DNA from: Pinus tabuliformis | Taxonomy: Eukaryota; Streptophyta; Pinopsida; Pinales; Pinaceae | Length of the DNA stretch: 64,000 nt | NCBI GenBank assembly: GCA_031772625.1 | Contig: CM062808.1 | Span: 475,847,655-475,911,654, forward strand | Direction of reading: 5' to 3' | In this document: positions 34,955 through 46,876 of the stretch, piece by piece | Layout: every line of letters begins with the position of its first letter | Numbering within the stretch: the first letter of the stretch is position 1 | The notes under the pieces: model-generated | What the model was told of the DNA's origin: nothing | Seen by the model: only the letters and a program-made list of their open reading frames with translations | Database searches by the model: none | Made by a program: the position numbers and the translations under genes

Positions 34955-35577
34955 TGATCCGGATTTAAACAGGAACGCAACAAATTCCAGAGATAACCAT
35001 AAACACAAAGATGCAGCAGAAATAATACTTCATTTCATTAATGTAAAATACTGAGATATGCTTACAAATAGAAAATGGAAATAAACAGCTAGGGCAATGG
35101 TAGCTTATCTCTGAGAAGAGATGTGGTGGCTACATGCCTCTGAACTATGTTACAATGAGGCTCGAATGCCTATTTACTGTTGAGAAACAATGAAAAAAAA
35201 CCCTAAACATCCAAAAACCTAACCCTACAAGATGTAACGCCAAACTATGGGCCCCGTTTGGGTAAATTGGTACGTCAACTTCCCGGGGTCGTAACTTTGG
35301 CATACGATCTCTGTTTGACGCGTACAATATCTCGTTAGAAATATTTATCCAAGAACTACAACTTTGGGAAGAGCAACATTGGTCCATGGACAAATGTTGC
35401 TCCCAGTTTTCGCAAAAAACGTCGTTTAGGGCCTCAAAAAGTATCTGGAAGTTTAGGACCCGAAAAAATACTAAAAATAGTAAACTATGCTACAATTAAG
35501 GAAACTGAAAAGCTAAAAGAAACAATGGTGGGGTCCAAGTGGACTTGGTGGGTGGCCACCAATATCCACCTGGATCA
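34955..35577 (-). repeat. E 3' LTR (623 bp)
   Basis: The pair of 58512-59071, with the same ends and shared stretches such as TTGACGCGTACAATATCTCGTTAGAAA. It carries a 32-bp near-perfect palindrome (35371-35402) that is not present in the other copy. In element sense the complement of 35578-35592 (AAGGGGGGAGGAAT) is a clear polypurine tract next to it. Confidence 0.88.
35371..35402. repeat. 32-bp near-perfect palindrome in E 3' LTR
   Basis: GAGCAACATTGGTCCATGG and its mirror pair around a central CCATGG, with one mismatched pair. It is absent from the other E LTR. Confidence 0.85.
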
Positions 35578-35642
35578 TTCCTCCCCCCTTAGGAAGCAAT
35601 GGTCCCCATTGCGTTGAGTTCCTCCATGAGATGAGGAAACTT

Positions 35643-38600
35643 CTACTGAAATTGGTCCCTGGTGAGCCACTTGCCCTGGTGAAGGAGTTGGCCTACTTTG
35701 ACAACTCGATACAGTTGGATGTTTTGTTGGTGAGTGTGCTTGATCTGTGTGTCCATGATCCGATCAGTTGCAGCTTGTTCCATGCAATCTGGATTTAACT
35801 CTGTGGGTGTGAGCTGTTCTGCAATGTCGGATGTGTCTAGTAATGGTGGAAAGTATGGCTGAAGGCGATCCACATTGAACATTGGGTGTAGGCCAAGGAA
35901 TGGGGGAATTCTGAGCTCAAATGCATTGTCTCCCACAGCCTTGGTAATGGTGTAAGGACCATATCGGAGTGGTCTGAGTTTCCGATAGGCTCTGGTAAGG
36001 CGTTCCTTTTGCAAATGCAACCAGACTTTGTCGCCCACCTGAAACTTGTGTGGCACCCGATGTTGATCATGTCGCTGCTTGTACTTGGCATTTGATTTCT
36101 CTAGAATGTCATGGACTTGCTGGTGAATATGTTGGATGTGCTCAATGAAGCTGTTTGTCTTATCTGTTTTGGACTGGACATGAGCCGAATCTGCGTGAGT
36201 AGCTGCAAATGGCATGGCCACATCAATGGGACGTAGTGGCTGGAATCCCAAGCCCACCTAAAAAGGGCTATGGAGAGCCCAGTTGTAGTTGTGCTGAACA
36301 TAGGGGAGGCTCTCATCCCATGTGTGTGGATGCTTTGAGTTGTACATGCGCAGAATGTGTACAATCATCCTGTTGACAACCTCTATTTGGCCATCAGTTT
36401 GAGGATGGAAGGTTGTGGACTTAGTGAGTTTGGTGTCCAGCATTGACCAGAGACTGGACCAAAATGTACTGAGGAACCTGCTATCCCGATATGAGATGAT
36501 AGACTGTGGGATCCCAAAGTGCACCCACACTCTTTCATAGAAGATTTTAGTAGTGGCTTCTGTTATGATATTCTTCTTGTAGGCTGACATAATGGCCATC
36601 TTCGAGAACCTATCGACGACCACAAAAACACAGTTGTTTCCATGCTTAGTGGAAGGAAGGCCTAACATGTAATCCATGGAGATGGATTCCCAAGGTTGAT
36701 TAGGGGTAGGTAGCGGGGTATAGAGGCCTTGCTTCTTGACTGTCGGTTTGGCAATGGCGCAAGCAGTGCATGATGTGATGTACTTCCCGACATCCTGTCG
36801 AAGATTCGGCCAGTAGAAATACTTTTGTAGTACTGCCACCATTTTCTCGACCCCGAAATGCCTAGCAGCCCGACTGTAGTGTGCTTCCCAAATCATCTTG
36901 GCACGCTCGCTTGAAGGAACATAAAGGTGACCCAGGTGGCATAATAGGGCATCCTGGAGGTGAAAATATGGAACATGTCGACCCTCCAAGAGTGTCTGGT
37001 ATGTGTGGCCAAAGTCTGGGTCGCTTTTGTAGAGAAGTGGCCAATCAGAAGTCTCATGCCCACAAGAATTGAGCACGGTGGTTAATGACATGATCGGTGG
37101 TCAACTGAGGTAATCTGCAACATTATTGGTGCTTCCCTTCTTATACTTGATATTCAAATGGAACTGTTGCAGGTATGTGGACCACTTTTGATGGTTATCA
37201 TTCTGTAATTTCCCTTGGGTCTGTATGAACTTGAGGGGTCAGTGGTCTGTGTGGATGACCATTTCCTTCCCCAAAATGTAATGTTTCCATTATCAGTAGG
37301 CCTGCACAATGGAATACATCTCTTTGTCATAAGTGGGATATTTCCGAACTGTGTCTAAAAGTGTCTCACTGTGATATGCCACTAGATGGCCATGTTGAGT
37401 AAGGACTGCCCCAATAGCATAGTTAGAGGCATCTGTCTCAACCTCAAATGGTTGTTGCAAGTCTGGCAATGTGAGCACTGGTGCCGAGCAGAGGCGGTCT
37501 TTCAACTCTATGAATTCCTTCTGTTGAGATTCAAACCAAAAGAAATTTTCTTTCGCTCCTCCCTTGGTGACCTGACTCAAGGGCCAAGTGATATGAGAAA
37601 ATCCCAACACGAAACTGCTGTAGAAGTTGGCAAGACCTAGAAAGTTGCGGAGCTCCATTAGAGTCGTTGGAGAGGGCCAATCCCGAATGACTTGGATCTT
37701 GGCTGGATCAACATGCACCCCCTGTTCATCAATAATGTATCCCAGATACTGAACCTGGGTCATTCCAAAAGTGCATTTCTCCAAATTGGCACATAACTTG
37801 TGTTGCCGCAGTGTTTGGAGAACCTGTCGGATGTGCTAGAGGTGCTCTTCCCAACTCTGGCTGAAGATTAGGATGTCATCCAAGTATACCACTACAAATG
37901 AGTTGGTGAATGGCCACAAGATGTCATCCATTAGCCTCATGAAGGTTGCAGGAGCATTCGTCAATCCGAAAGGCATAACCAACCATTCGAAAAGGCCCTC
38001 CTTGGCTTTGAAGGAAATCTTCCACACATCGAAGGGTTTGATTGGTACCTAGTGATATCCTGACTTCAAATCGATCTTGCTGAAATATTTTTCCCCCTTC
38101 AGTTGGTCCAGGAGGTCATCGATCCGTGGGATCAGGTACCTATTATGAACAATGATCTTGTTTAGCGCCCAATAGTCAATACAGAGTCTCCAAGTCCCAT
38201 CCTTCTTCTGTACCAACTTGGTCGGGCTCCCACATGGCGATGAACTCGGACGGATGTGACCTTTCTGTAGCAGCTCCTGAATCTGCCTCTTGATTTCATC
38301 GTTCTCCAGCATGGAGTGCCGATAGATTGGTCCATTAGGCAACGACGCACCTGGGGTTAGATCGATGGAGTGCTTGACCTGACAGTGCAGAGGAACCCCT
38401 GCGGGGGAGGTGAAGATGTCCTCATACTCCTCCATGACCTTGTCCATCTGTAGTTGTCGTGTGGAGGGGCCCTGTCTGGAGGTTGTGGCCACCGTCTTCT
38501 TCTTTCCTTGAGGGCGTATCATCAAGAAAACAAATTTCCCGGTTTTGGAAATGAGCTTACTACATTGTTTTGCAGTAACCAAAGAGATGGTGGTAGGCGG

Positions 38601-38970
38601 TGCTACCTCCGGTATCCTGTACAAATTATTTCCCAAAGTAATAATAACAGCACGAGACCTTGATTCATACACAACATATCGCTTCCACAAGTATGGTTGT
38701 CCTAATAATACATTACAAACTTCAAGGGGAGCAATGTCACACAATACCTCATCCATGAAGGGCTTGATGTTGTATGGAAGGTGACACTGCTAGCTCACAC
38801 GTAGATCCCGTCCTTGGTGAAGCCACCCGGTGGTATACAGTTGTGGATGTGCTGTGGTCAGTAAGCCTAGCCACTTCACGACCTCTGCCGAAATGAGGTT
38901 CTTTTGGCTCCCGCTGTCGATAATGAACTGTAGCAGGGATCCCTTTACCCACATCTGGGAGTGGAAGAGA
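35643..38970 (-). pseudogene. E protease, RT, RNase H and integrase, decayed
   Basis: Near 38880-38910 a protease DSGSQ block is seen. RT spans about 37836-38756 ([36 protein letters not shown]). RNase H at about 37293-37784 reads FEVETDASNYAIGAVL. Integrase at about 36258-37091 shows the H-H-C-C site, SMDYMLGLPSTKHGNNCVFVVVDRFSK and the HPQTDGQIEVVNR block. A tail at 35643-36257 (GDKVWLHLQKERLTR, GPYTITKAVG) ends in a weak chromodomain-like stretch. These motifs place it among chromoviruses. Several breaks. Confidence 0.86.
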
Positions 38971-38975
38971 TGCTC
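38971..38975. repeat. Target site duplication of D (left copy)
   Basis: TGCTC precedes D's 5' LTR here and recurs at 57293-57297 after its 3' LTR. E sequence lies on both outer sides. Confidence 0.92.
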
Positions 38976-39067
38976 TGTTGGGTCCCTATAATACTAGTGA
39001 TTACCCCATTACTATTGTAGTTATACCCCTTATTTATATTGTTGTGCCCCTATTACCCCCATATTAT
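38976..39067 (+). repeat. D 5' LTR, first piece
   Basis: It begins TGTTGGGTCCC and matches 56960-57051. It is interrupted after CATATTAT by C, whose target duplication ATTAT is 39063-39067 and 51521-51525. Confidence 0.93.
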
Positions 39068-39233
39068 TGTAGAGCCTTGAACCTGTACCTTTCCATACAC
39101 CTCTCAGCCTCTTTTTCCCACTCATTTCATCACCCAAGTCGGTTAAATCATTGTATTTAAGGACTTTTTACATGGTTTTATAACTCTGCTAATGACTGTT
39201 GTTTGGTATAGTATTTTGGTTCAGAATGCTACG

Positions 39234-39303
39234 TTTCTGCAGCCAACACAGGTTTTCCGCAGCTGATCCAGGTTTCCGCAGCTCGCACCAGATTCCGCAG
39301 CTG
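39234..39303 (+). promoter_or_regulatory. Four phased TTTCCGCAGC-type motifs in C 5' LTR
   Basis: Motif starts are at 39234, 39254, 39273 and 39292, spaced 20, 19 and 19 bp, about two helical turns. The copies read TTTCTGCAG, TTTCCGCAG, TTTCCGCAG and ATTCCGCAG. They lie about 390-450 bp upstream of the TATA box. The 3' LTR has the same set at about 49854-49924. Confidence 0.7.
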
Positions 39304-39686
39304 TTTTATTAAATGATATGTTACAGGTGTCCTCCGAGAAGATGAGCCACATGGGCAAGTTCCATGGATCAAGGACATGGTACGTGTCCCTCCAAATCAC
39401 CCAGAATAACCATAAAAGCCAGCGGTCAACGAGGAGGCAAATACCGGTCAACAGGAGTGTCCAGCAGTGGCACGGCTCTGCATTACTCTGCTTTTTGGCA
39501 CGTGAAGCTAGGTGGCATCATCCTCAACCACGGAGACGATCTAGAAACACGAATCCAACATCCATACTCTCCAGATTGAATGATCACTATGACCGTTACC
39601 TAGATCCGAGGACGTAGAGGATTTACGTGTTTTCAAACAGCTGATCGAATAGCATAGATTTCGTTAAATCAGTTTGCTTTCTTTCC

Positions 39687-39695
39687 TATAAATAA
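39687..39695 (+). promoter_or_regulatory. Candidate TATA box of C 5' LTR
   Basis: TATAAATAA follows TTTCC. The same box is at 50308-50316 in the 3' LTR. It marks a likely transcript start for the element's RNA. Confidence 0.6.
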
Positions 39696-40904
39696 AGTGT
39701 CCTTGAATAGTGTGTAGTTAGTCGTTGATATATGTAATTTTGAACTCCCCGTTGTACTTTACATTTTGATGCTTAATACATGAGAAGACTGTTCTGCATT
39801 TAAGCGTGTAATTGTTCTTTGAACCGGTTGAAGTAGGCATAGGGCCCCTGTTTGCTGAAGTCCTATATAGTAACTTTAATTTCTTACATTCCTTTCTTTT
39901 GTTTCATGTATAATAGCTGTACAGATGTCTTTCAATTTGCTACGTTTTCAACATGTATATTAACTGTACATAAACTTTGAATTCTGCTGATTTACATTTC
40001 TGCACTTTTATGTTCATGACTGATCAGTGTGTTATGCAGGTTTCTTAGGTGTGCCCGGGACAGTTTCCTTTCTTTTCTTTTTCATAACTAGTGACATTCG
40101 TGATCATCTTGTCTATGTTGCTGACCTTCATTGTTTTGCAGCTTTAATTTTCCTTACTGTCATTTGTTTAATTTGCATATTTACTTTTTGTTCTTAGATA
40201 TCAAGTTGTTCATCTATTGATGGTTCCTTTTCCATAATCAAACATCTTTATTGAGAGCCAAAATATCACTTAACACAGCTTGGTTTAGTTTGCTTAGAAC
40301 TCACATTACTTGACTTATTCCTAATTGTTTCTTGTATGATAAATTCAGCTGAAAGGCAGAAGTTAAGAGGAAGTTAAAGTATTTGTGACTAGTCTTTCTT
40401 TTATGTAGTTTCACTTCAATTTCACATTGCTTAAACATTTCATGATATCTTTTCACAGAGAGGATTGAGTTGAAGGGTTGAAATAGTGTGAGATAGTTGT
40501 TTTTACTTTTAGTTGGATTTAACATAGATTTCATTTTCACTTTCTTGCAGCAGCAGAGATACTGGGCCAATGTCATTAGTCTTTTATTTGATGTCTTCAT
40601 TTTCCTTTAAGAGTTGATTTTATTTTAGTTGATTGTTCAAGCTTTCTTGTAGAATACTTTTTAAGTTTTGAGAAATCATTTAGAGCTCACCACAATCACC
40701 CACATTTCACTTGCTTTATTTCATTTCCATCACATCACAGTAGGAAAGATATATTTGAAAACAAACTTAAAAAACTAAAAACGACAAAAGATTAAGAAAA
40801 CAGTTACCTAAGTACATATAGTACACCTCACTTCATCAGCTTACGAGCCCCGGGTTGACATTTAAAAGTTGCAATTTAGACATCACTAAATTGACCAAAC
40901 ATTT

Positions 40905-40923
40905 TGGCACCGTTGCCGGGGAA
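40905..40923 (+). other. C primer binding site
   Basis: TGGCACCGTTGCCGGGGAA begins three bases after the LTR. This is close to the aspartate-tRNA-type site widely seen in Athila and related plant elements. Confidence 0.85.
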
Positions 40924-40995
40924 GTGAAATTAGGTAGCCAATTCTTAAAAAAAAAACAAGAAAATTTCAAGGAAGGAAAATTGATAACCCCTCAA

Positions 40996-41120
40996 AGTAT
41001 GCTCTCCTCTTGCACCTAGAGTGATTTGGAGGATCAGAAAAGAGAAAGTTATTGGTTTAATATTTTCTTGAGTATGCTCTCTTCTTGCACCTAGAGTGAC
41101 CTGGAAGATCAGAAAGAGAA
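40996..41120 (+). repeat. 75-bp-period tandem duplication in C leader
   Basis: AGTATGCTCTC(C/T)TCTTGCACC and the following CTAGAGTGA...GATCAGAAA occur at 40996 and again at 41071, just before gag. The copies differ at a few positions. Confidence 0.85.
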
Positions 41121-41155
41121 TTATTACCCCGACTTGAGGGAAAATAAAAAATGAC

Positions 41156-42964
41156 ATGCATAGAGCAAGAGATTCTAGGGGAAGGTTTTTAGCTAGAGCC
41201 AAGAGTTCGATTTTTACAAGTCCATCTACTTCAAGGAATAGACAAGAGACACCTCCACCATCTCCAACTTACACTCTTAGCCCTAGGATTCCTGGAATTC
41301 AAGAGGCAATAGTTGACTCTCCCACACCATCCATCGAATCTGAACAAGAAAGAGACCCTTTTCTTCCTTCCATAGGAGGACAAATTGTAATTGAAGAAGT
41401 AGAAACATCTGAAGAAGAGGGAGAAATTCCTTCTCGTTCACCCTTTGTAGAGGAACCAGAAAACTCTGAAGTCTCCAAGGGAACTATCATGACAGAGGAA
41501 GGATCAACTGGATTTGGTAGAGGTAGAGGTAGAGGAGGAGGAGGAAACAATGGAGGAGGTCGAGGTAACATTGGGGGAAATAGGGATGGAGATAACTCAT
41601 TCGGATTTCCTATAGTCGATGAGGACTCCCGAGCCACCATGAAAAACATCTCACCATCTGTCCTCCCAAACTTCCATGGTATGAGGAATGAGGACCCTGA
41701 AAAATTTCTATTTGAGTTTGAAGTCGTTTGTCGAACTTATGATTATCTGGAAGACTCTCAAAAACTCAAATTGTTCCCTTCAACATTGAAAGGAGCAGCC
41801 TTGAAGTGGTTCATGGGATTACTCACTCAATCCATTAGGTCTTGGAATGATATGAAACAAACATTTTTGGATAGGTACTTGGACTATTGTATGCCCACCA
41901 ATCACAAGGATGAGGTATTCAAAATGGTGCAAAAAGAAGATGAAAATCTGGAGGATTTACTTGAAAGATTTCAATACAATTTGAAAAGAGCAAAAATGAA
42001 CAACTTAGATGAGGAGACCTTGAAAGCCCTTCTATTGAAATCCATTAGAGATGAATGGATAGACATTTTGAACATGATGGGGAAGGGAGATATATCTCAA
42101 CTTTCACTCAATGATATAGCAGAACTATGTTTCCATCTCTCAAGGGGGAAATCTAAAACTCAAAAAGGGCCTAGAGATCCTTCTCTCCTCAGAGCCAACA
42201 AATCTGCAACTGGATCAGTAAGTAGGGCTGAGATTGGCAACATGCTTGATGAATTTAAAACTGACATCTTAGGGAGTCTTAGTGAGCAACTAGACACTCT
42301 TAAGATTCACAATAAGCAGAAAGCAGAAGCTGAGGCTTTGGCCATCTTTTTCCCAAAGTGTAGGAAGAAACATGCTCTAAGGGAATGTCCCTTGGATACA
42401 AAAGTTGTAGAGACATGTGTAATTTTTTCAGAGAATCATGAGACCAAGGATTGTCCTTCAATCCCTGGGCTCAAAGCTGTCTTTCAAGAAGATCCAAGTA
42501 CACTCGAATCTCTCTGTTTTGTTGCAAGGAGACCTTGGCAGGGGCAACAAAATCAAGGGTTTAACAACTCTATGAATTTTCAACCCCCACCAAATTGGAA
42601 TCCTTGGCAACAACCTTGGTCCCAACCTCAAAATCCTTTTCAAGCATGGGTACAAGGTATGCAAAATCCTTATGGGAGATTTGCTAAATTTTACCAATAT
42701 CCTCCATCTTTTCAAAATCAACAAGCTCCACAACTTCCAAATCAAAATCCACAACTATCATTGCCATTTCCACAACAACAACAACCTTCTCAACAGAATC
42801 CAAATTCTCAACTCTTGCTTCCATTCCAACAGAAGTCAAATCAACTTCCTTCTCAGCCATTGCCAAACCCCAATAATAAAAACCCTCAAAATGCTTACAT
42901 GATGGAAGGTCAACCATTCCCTACCTATATGATTGTTCCTCTCAATGAAGTACAACTCAGATAA
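41156..42964 (+). CDS. C gag
   Basis: About 602 codons starting MHRARDSRGRFLARAK. A Gly/Arg-rich stretch lies near residues 118-145. The Ty3-type gag core is at about 160-330 (LPNFHGMRNEDPEKFLFEFEV, LKGAALKWFMG). A degenerate zinc-knuckle region follows near 400-440 (CRKKHALREC, CVIFSENHETKDC), then a long Gln/Pro/Asn-rich tail. It forms the particle shell in this family. Confidence 0.85.
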   Translation: MHRARDSRGRFLARAKSSIFTSPSTSRNRQETPPPSPTYTLSPRIPGIQEAIVDSPTPSIESEQERDPFLPSIGGQIVIEEVETSEEEGEIPSRSPFVEEPENSEVSKGTIMTEEGSTGFGRGRGRGGGGNNGGGRGNIGGNRDGDNSFGFPIVDEDSRATMKNISPSVLPNFHGMRNEDPEKFLFEFEVVCRTYDYLEDSQKLKLFPSTLKGAALKWFMGLLTQSIRSWNDMKQTFLDRYLDYCMPTNHKDEVFKMVQKEDENLEDLLERFQYNLKRAKMNNLDEETLKALLLKSIRDEWIDILNMMGKGDISQLSLNDIAELCFHLSRGKSKTQKGPRDPSLLRANKSATGSVSRAEIGNMLDEFKTDILGSLSEQLDTLKIHNKQKAEAEALAIFFPKCRKKHALRECPLDTKVVETCVIFSENHETKDCPSIPGLKAVFQEDPSTLESLCFVARRPWQGQQNQGFNNSMNFQPPPNWNPWQQPWSQPQNPFQAWVQGMQNPYGRFAKFYQYPPSFQNQQAPQLPNQNPQLSLPFPQQQQPSQQNPNSQLLLPFQQKSNQLPSQPLPNPNNKNPQNAYMMEGQPFPTYMIVPLNEVQLR

Positions 42965-43180
42965 GGTAGAGTCTTAGATAAACCTTCTATAAAAGCTCAA
43001 GAGCAAAGCATTTTTGAGGAAGAGTCTCTTGAAGCCAATAAGGGTTCTGAAGCATCTCTTCAAAACCCAAACACTCAAAAAGAAAAAGAAAAAGAATTAA
43101 CCCCCACAACTCCCATAGCTGAGCAACCTGCATCTTTATCCACACATCCTTTTCCTGAAAGATTACAAATTGACAAAGGA

Positions 43181-46100
43181 GTGGAAAAACAAATTTGGTT
43201 GCCTGACTATAATTTTCTAGATGAATTGAAGAATGTCCGTATCAAGATTCCCTTGTTACAATCCATTAAGGAAATTCCTATTCTAGCAAAAACAATAAAG
43301 GAGTTGAGCCTTAAAAGACCAGGAAGGAAACCAAGAGATACCAGAAGGATCCACCTGGTAGGAAAACTTGTAGACATCATGATGGGAAAAATTACTATGC
43401 AGAAATATGTAGATCTCGGTAGTCCAATTGTCAAAACACATATCAATGGGGTAGAAATACCAAATACTTTGATTGATTTAGGGGCTGCTATTAACATTAT
43501 GAGTAGGCAGACTATGGAACAGCTAAAACTTCCTAATCTTCTTTTTACACCTACTTTATTGCAACTTGCAGATCGATCAATTATTAAACCAGATGGTGTA
43601 TTAGAAGACATTCCAGTCTCCTTATATTCTTGGGAATATCCAGTGGATTTCATGATTTTAACTCCCAAGAGTAATCTAGGAGGACATCCTCTTATTTTAG
43701 GAAGACCTTGGCTAGCCACAGCTGATGCTTTCATAAGTTGTAGGTCTGGGGATATGTATATTTCTGATGGTAATTCGACAAAGAAGTTCAATCTGTATCC
43801 TCCAACAAAAGCAATTACATAAATAGGAGATAATGAGTGGGTTGATGATGAAGATACAATACAACCTGTCTTTACCATTTCTGAGATTAGTGAAGATAGT
43901 CAAATTCTGAACACATTAGAAAATTTTGAACCATCTTCAGAATATGACTCCACACAATTTCAGTTGGATTCTGAAATTGAGTGTCTATCATCTAGACAAA
44001 TGTCTCTTTTCTCTATGGAAGAGTTTGGTAGTTCTGCCATTGAGATCTTTCCAGGAAAAACATTGAATATCAACAGAAACTTGGAAAAATCACAACAGGA
44101 GGAGCTAACCAAAATCTTGCAAAAACATTCTACTGCATTTGCATGGGAGTATACCGATATGAAAGGTATTGATCCTAAGACTTGCATTCATCACATCTAC
44201 ATTGAGGAAACCAGTAGACCAATCAGACAACCTCAAAGAAGGATGAATCCAAACCTTAGGGAGATAGTGAAAGAAGAGCTCCAAAAGTTACTTAATGTAA
44301 ACTTCATTTACCCCATTTCAGATAGCCGGTGGGTTTCCCCTTTGGTTATAGTACCTAAAAAGAATGGTAAATGGAGGGTTTGCATTGATTACAGGGAATT
44401 GAACAAAGAAACCTTGAAGGATCATTTTCCTTTACCCTTTATTGATCAAGTATTAGATACTCTAGCAGGGAAAAAGTATTTCTCACTTTTGGATGGTTTT
44501 AGTGGTTACAATCAAATTTAGGTAGCACCTGAAGACCAGGACAAGACCACATTTACCTGTCCATGGGGAAATTTTGCTTACCGAGTACTTCCTTTTGGAT
44601 TATGTAATGCACCTGCAACATTTCAAAGGGCAGTACTAGGAATTTTTTCTGATCTAATTCATGATTGTGTAGAGGTCTATATGGATGATTTTACAGTTTA
44701 TGGTAATTCATTTGAAGAGGCATTAGAAAATTTGGAAAAAGTCCTTGTAAGATGTAAAGAAACAAATCTTTCATTAAGTCATGAAAAATGTTTTATGATG
44801 TTTACTGAAGGGATTGTTTTAGGACATCATATTTCAGGAGATGGAATTAAAGTTGATATATCAAAAGTTGAAGTCATCTCCAAGTTACCTATTCCAAATT
44901 GTCAAAAAGATGTTAGAAGTTTTCTTGGATTTACTGGATATTATAGAAGATTTATTGAAAACTTCACCAAGATAGCATCTCCACTCTTCAAATTACTTAC
45001 AAAAGACTGTGAATTCAAGTGGGATCATGACTGTCAATCTGCATTTGAAACTTTAAAAACAAGAATATCTGAAGCACCCATTCTGAGAGGTCCAAATTGG
45101 AAAATTCCTTTCCATATTTCTACAGATGCTTCAGATACAGCTCTAGGAGCTGTGTTGGGTCAAAAGGATTTAGTTCCTTATGCCATTTATTACACCAGTA
45201 AAAATTTGACTCCCACTGAGTTAAATTATACTGTGACTGAAAAAGAGTTCTTAGCCGTTGTTCATGCAATCAACAAGTTTAGACACTATATAACAGGCTA
45301 TGAAACTTTTGTCCATACTGATCATTCTGCAATTAGATATCTCATGAACAAACCTGTTACTAATGGCAGAGTTACAAGATGGCTTTTACTTCTACAAGAA
45401 TTCAATATTACTGTGTTAGATAGACCAGGGAAACAAAATACAGTAGCTGATTTCTTGTCTAGAATCCAAAATACTAATGAAGATTCTCCTGTAGAGGATA
45501 AGTTTCCAGATGAATATTTGTTTGCAGTAACTACTAAGACTCCTTGGTATGCAGATATTGCTAACTATTTGGTTACAGGGAAGCTACCTCCACACTTAAT
45601 TCCTAATGAGAAAAGGAAAATCATTCAGGAGAGCTCAAAGTATTCATGGATTTCTAATGAATTGTTTAAAGCAGGGCTAGATTGTGTGATCAGAAGATGT
45701 GTTCGGGAAGATGAAATGCCTGACATCCTTAAGGCATGTCATGATGAACCGTGCGGTGGACACTTTGCTGACAAGAGGACGGCCTATAAAATCCTTTCTC
45801 TAGGATATTATTGGCCTTCTCTCTTCAAAGATGCAAAACAATATGTTAGAAGGTGTGACAGCTGCCAAAGAGTTGGGAGACCAACTCTTTCAAATGAAAT
45901 GCCATTACAGCCACAGGTACTCATCGAACCCTTTGAGAAATGGGCTTTAGATTTCGTTGGACCTATTAATCCACCATCTAAACAAAATAAGTATATATTG
46001 GTTTGCACTGATTATGTTACTAAATGGGTAGAAGCCAAGGCATTGCCTTCTGCCACTGAAAATTCAGTTGTTCAATTTCTTTTTGAGGATATTTTTACTC

Positions 46101-46876
46101 GTTTTGGTGTCCCAAGAGAAATTGTGACAGATCAGGGAATTCAATTTACATCTAACTTGATGGAGAAGCTGATGGAAGAATACAAAATCAAGCATAGAAA
46201 ATCTACTCCATACCATCCGCAAGCAAATGGTCAAGTGGAATCTACAAACAAAGTTCTTGGGAGCATCATCACCAAAACTGTTCATCTCCACAGAAGAGAT
46301 TGGGCAGAAAGGCTTCCTGAAGCCTTATGGGCCTATAGAACTACATGGAGGAACACAACAGGACATTGTCCCTATGAACTTGTTTATGGGAAAGAAGTCT
46401 TGCTCCCCATTGAGTTTCAAGTCAAGACCTTCAAGATGGCAGTTCAGTTGGGGATGAATCTATCAGAAGCCCAAAAGCACAGAATGGAGCAGCTGAATGA
46501 GCTAGATGAAATAAGACAAGATGCAATTTTAAGGACCGATCTAGTTCAGCACCAAAGGACTAAGTGGCATGACCGATATATCAAAGAGAAGAAGTTTCAA
46601 AAGGGAGATTGGGCGTTACTGTTTGATTCAAAGTTTAAAGACTTCAAAGGAAAATTTCAAACTCATTGGCTTGGGCCATATGAGATTGATGAAGTCTTTA
46701 GAAATGGAGCAGTTCGAATCAAGACTATTGATGAGTTTCAAACTCCTCTCATTGTGAATGGCCACCGATTGAAAATTTATCATAAGCCACTCTCAAAAGA
46801 GGACTTTGTCAAAATGTTTCAAGAAAATTCTGCAATGAGGCTGGTGGAGAAGAATTCTTCTCCTCCATCAGCCTAG
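43181..46876 (+). pseudogene. C pol (protease, RT, RNase H, integrase)
   Basis: Protease near 43460-43790 shows LIDLGAAINIMS, LQLADRSIIKPDGVLEDI and ILGRPWLATADAFI, the Athila form. RT follows from about 44160 (WVSPLVIVPKKNGKWRVCIDY, LLDGFSGYNQI, YMDDFTVYG) and RNase H near 45110-45470 (FHISTDASDTALGAVLG). Integrase runs from about 45720 with the zinc site, WALDFVGPINPPSKQNKYI and HPQANGQVESTNK, ending with a GPYEI-type tail at 46876. No chromodomain. All parts lie in one frame with about two or three breaks. Confidence 0.87.

Larger units (their letters stand above)
39068..40901 (+). repeat. C 5' LTR (1834 bp)
   Basis: The pair of 49689-51520. A TATAAATAA box is at 39687-39695. Four TTCCGCAGC-type motifs lie at 39234-39303, spaced 19-20 bp apart. 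It is followed three bases later by the primer site. Confidence 0.94.

Noticed and set aside
43207-43878. Minus-strand frame of about 223 codons opposite C protease
   Set aside because: It is a shadow of the real plus-strand protease coding sequence.
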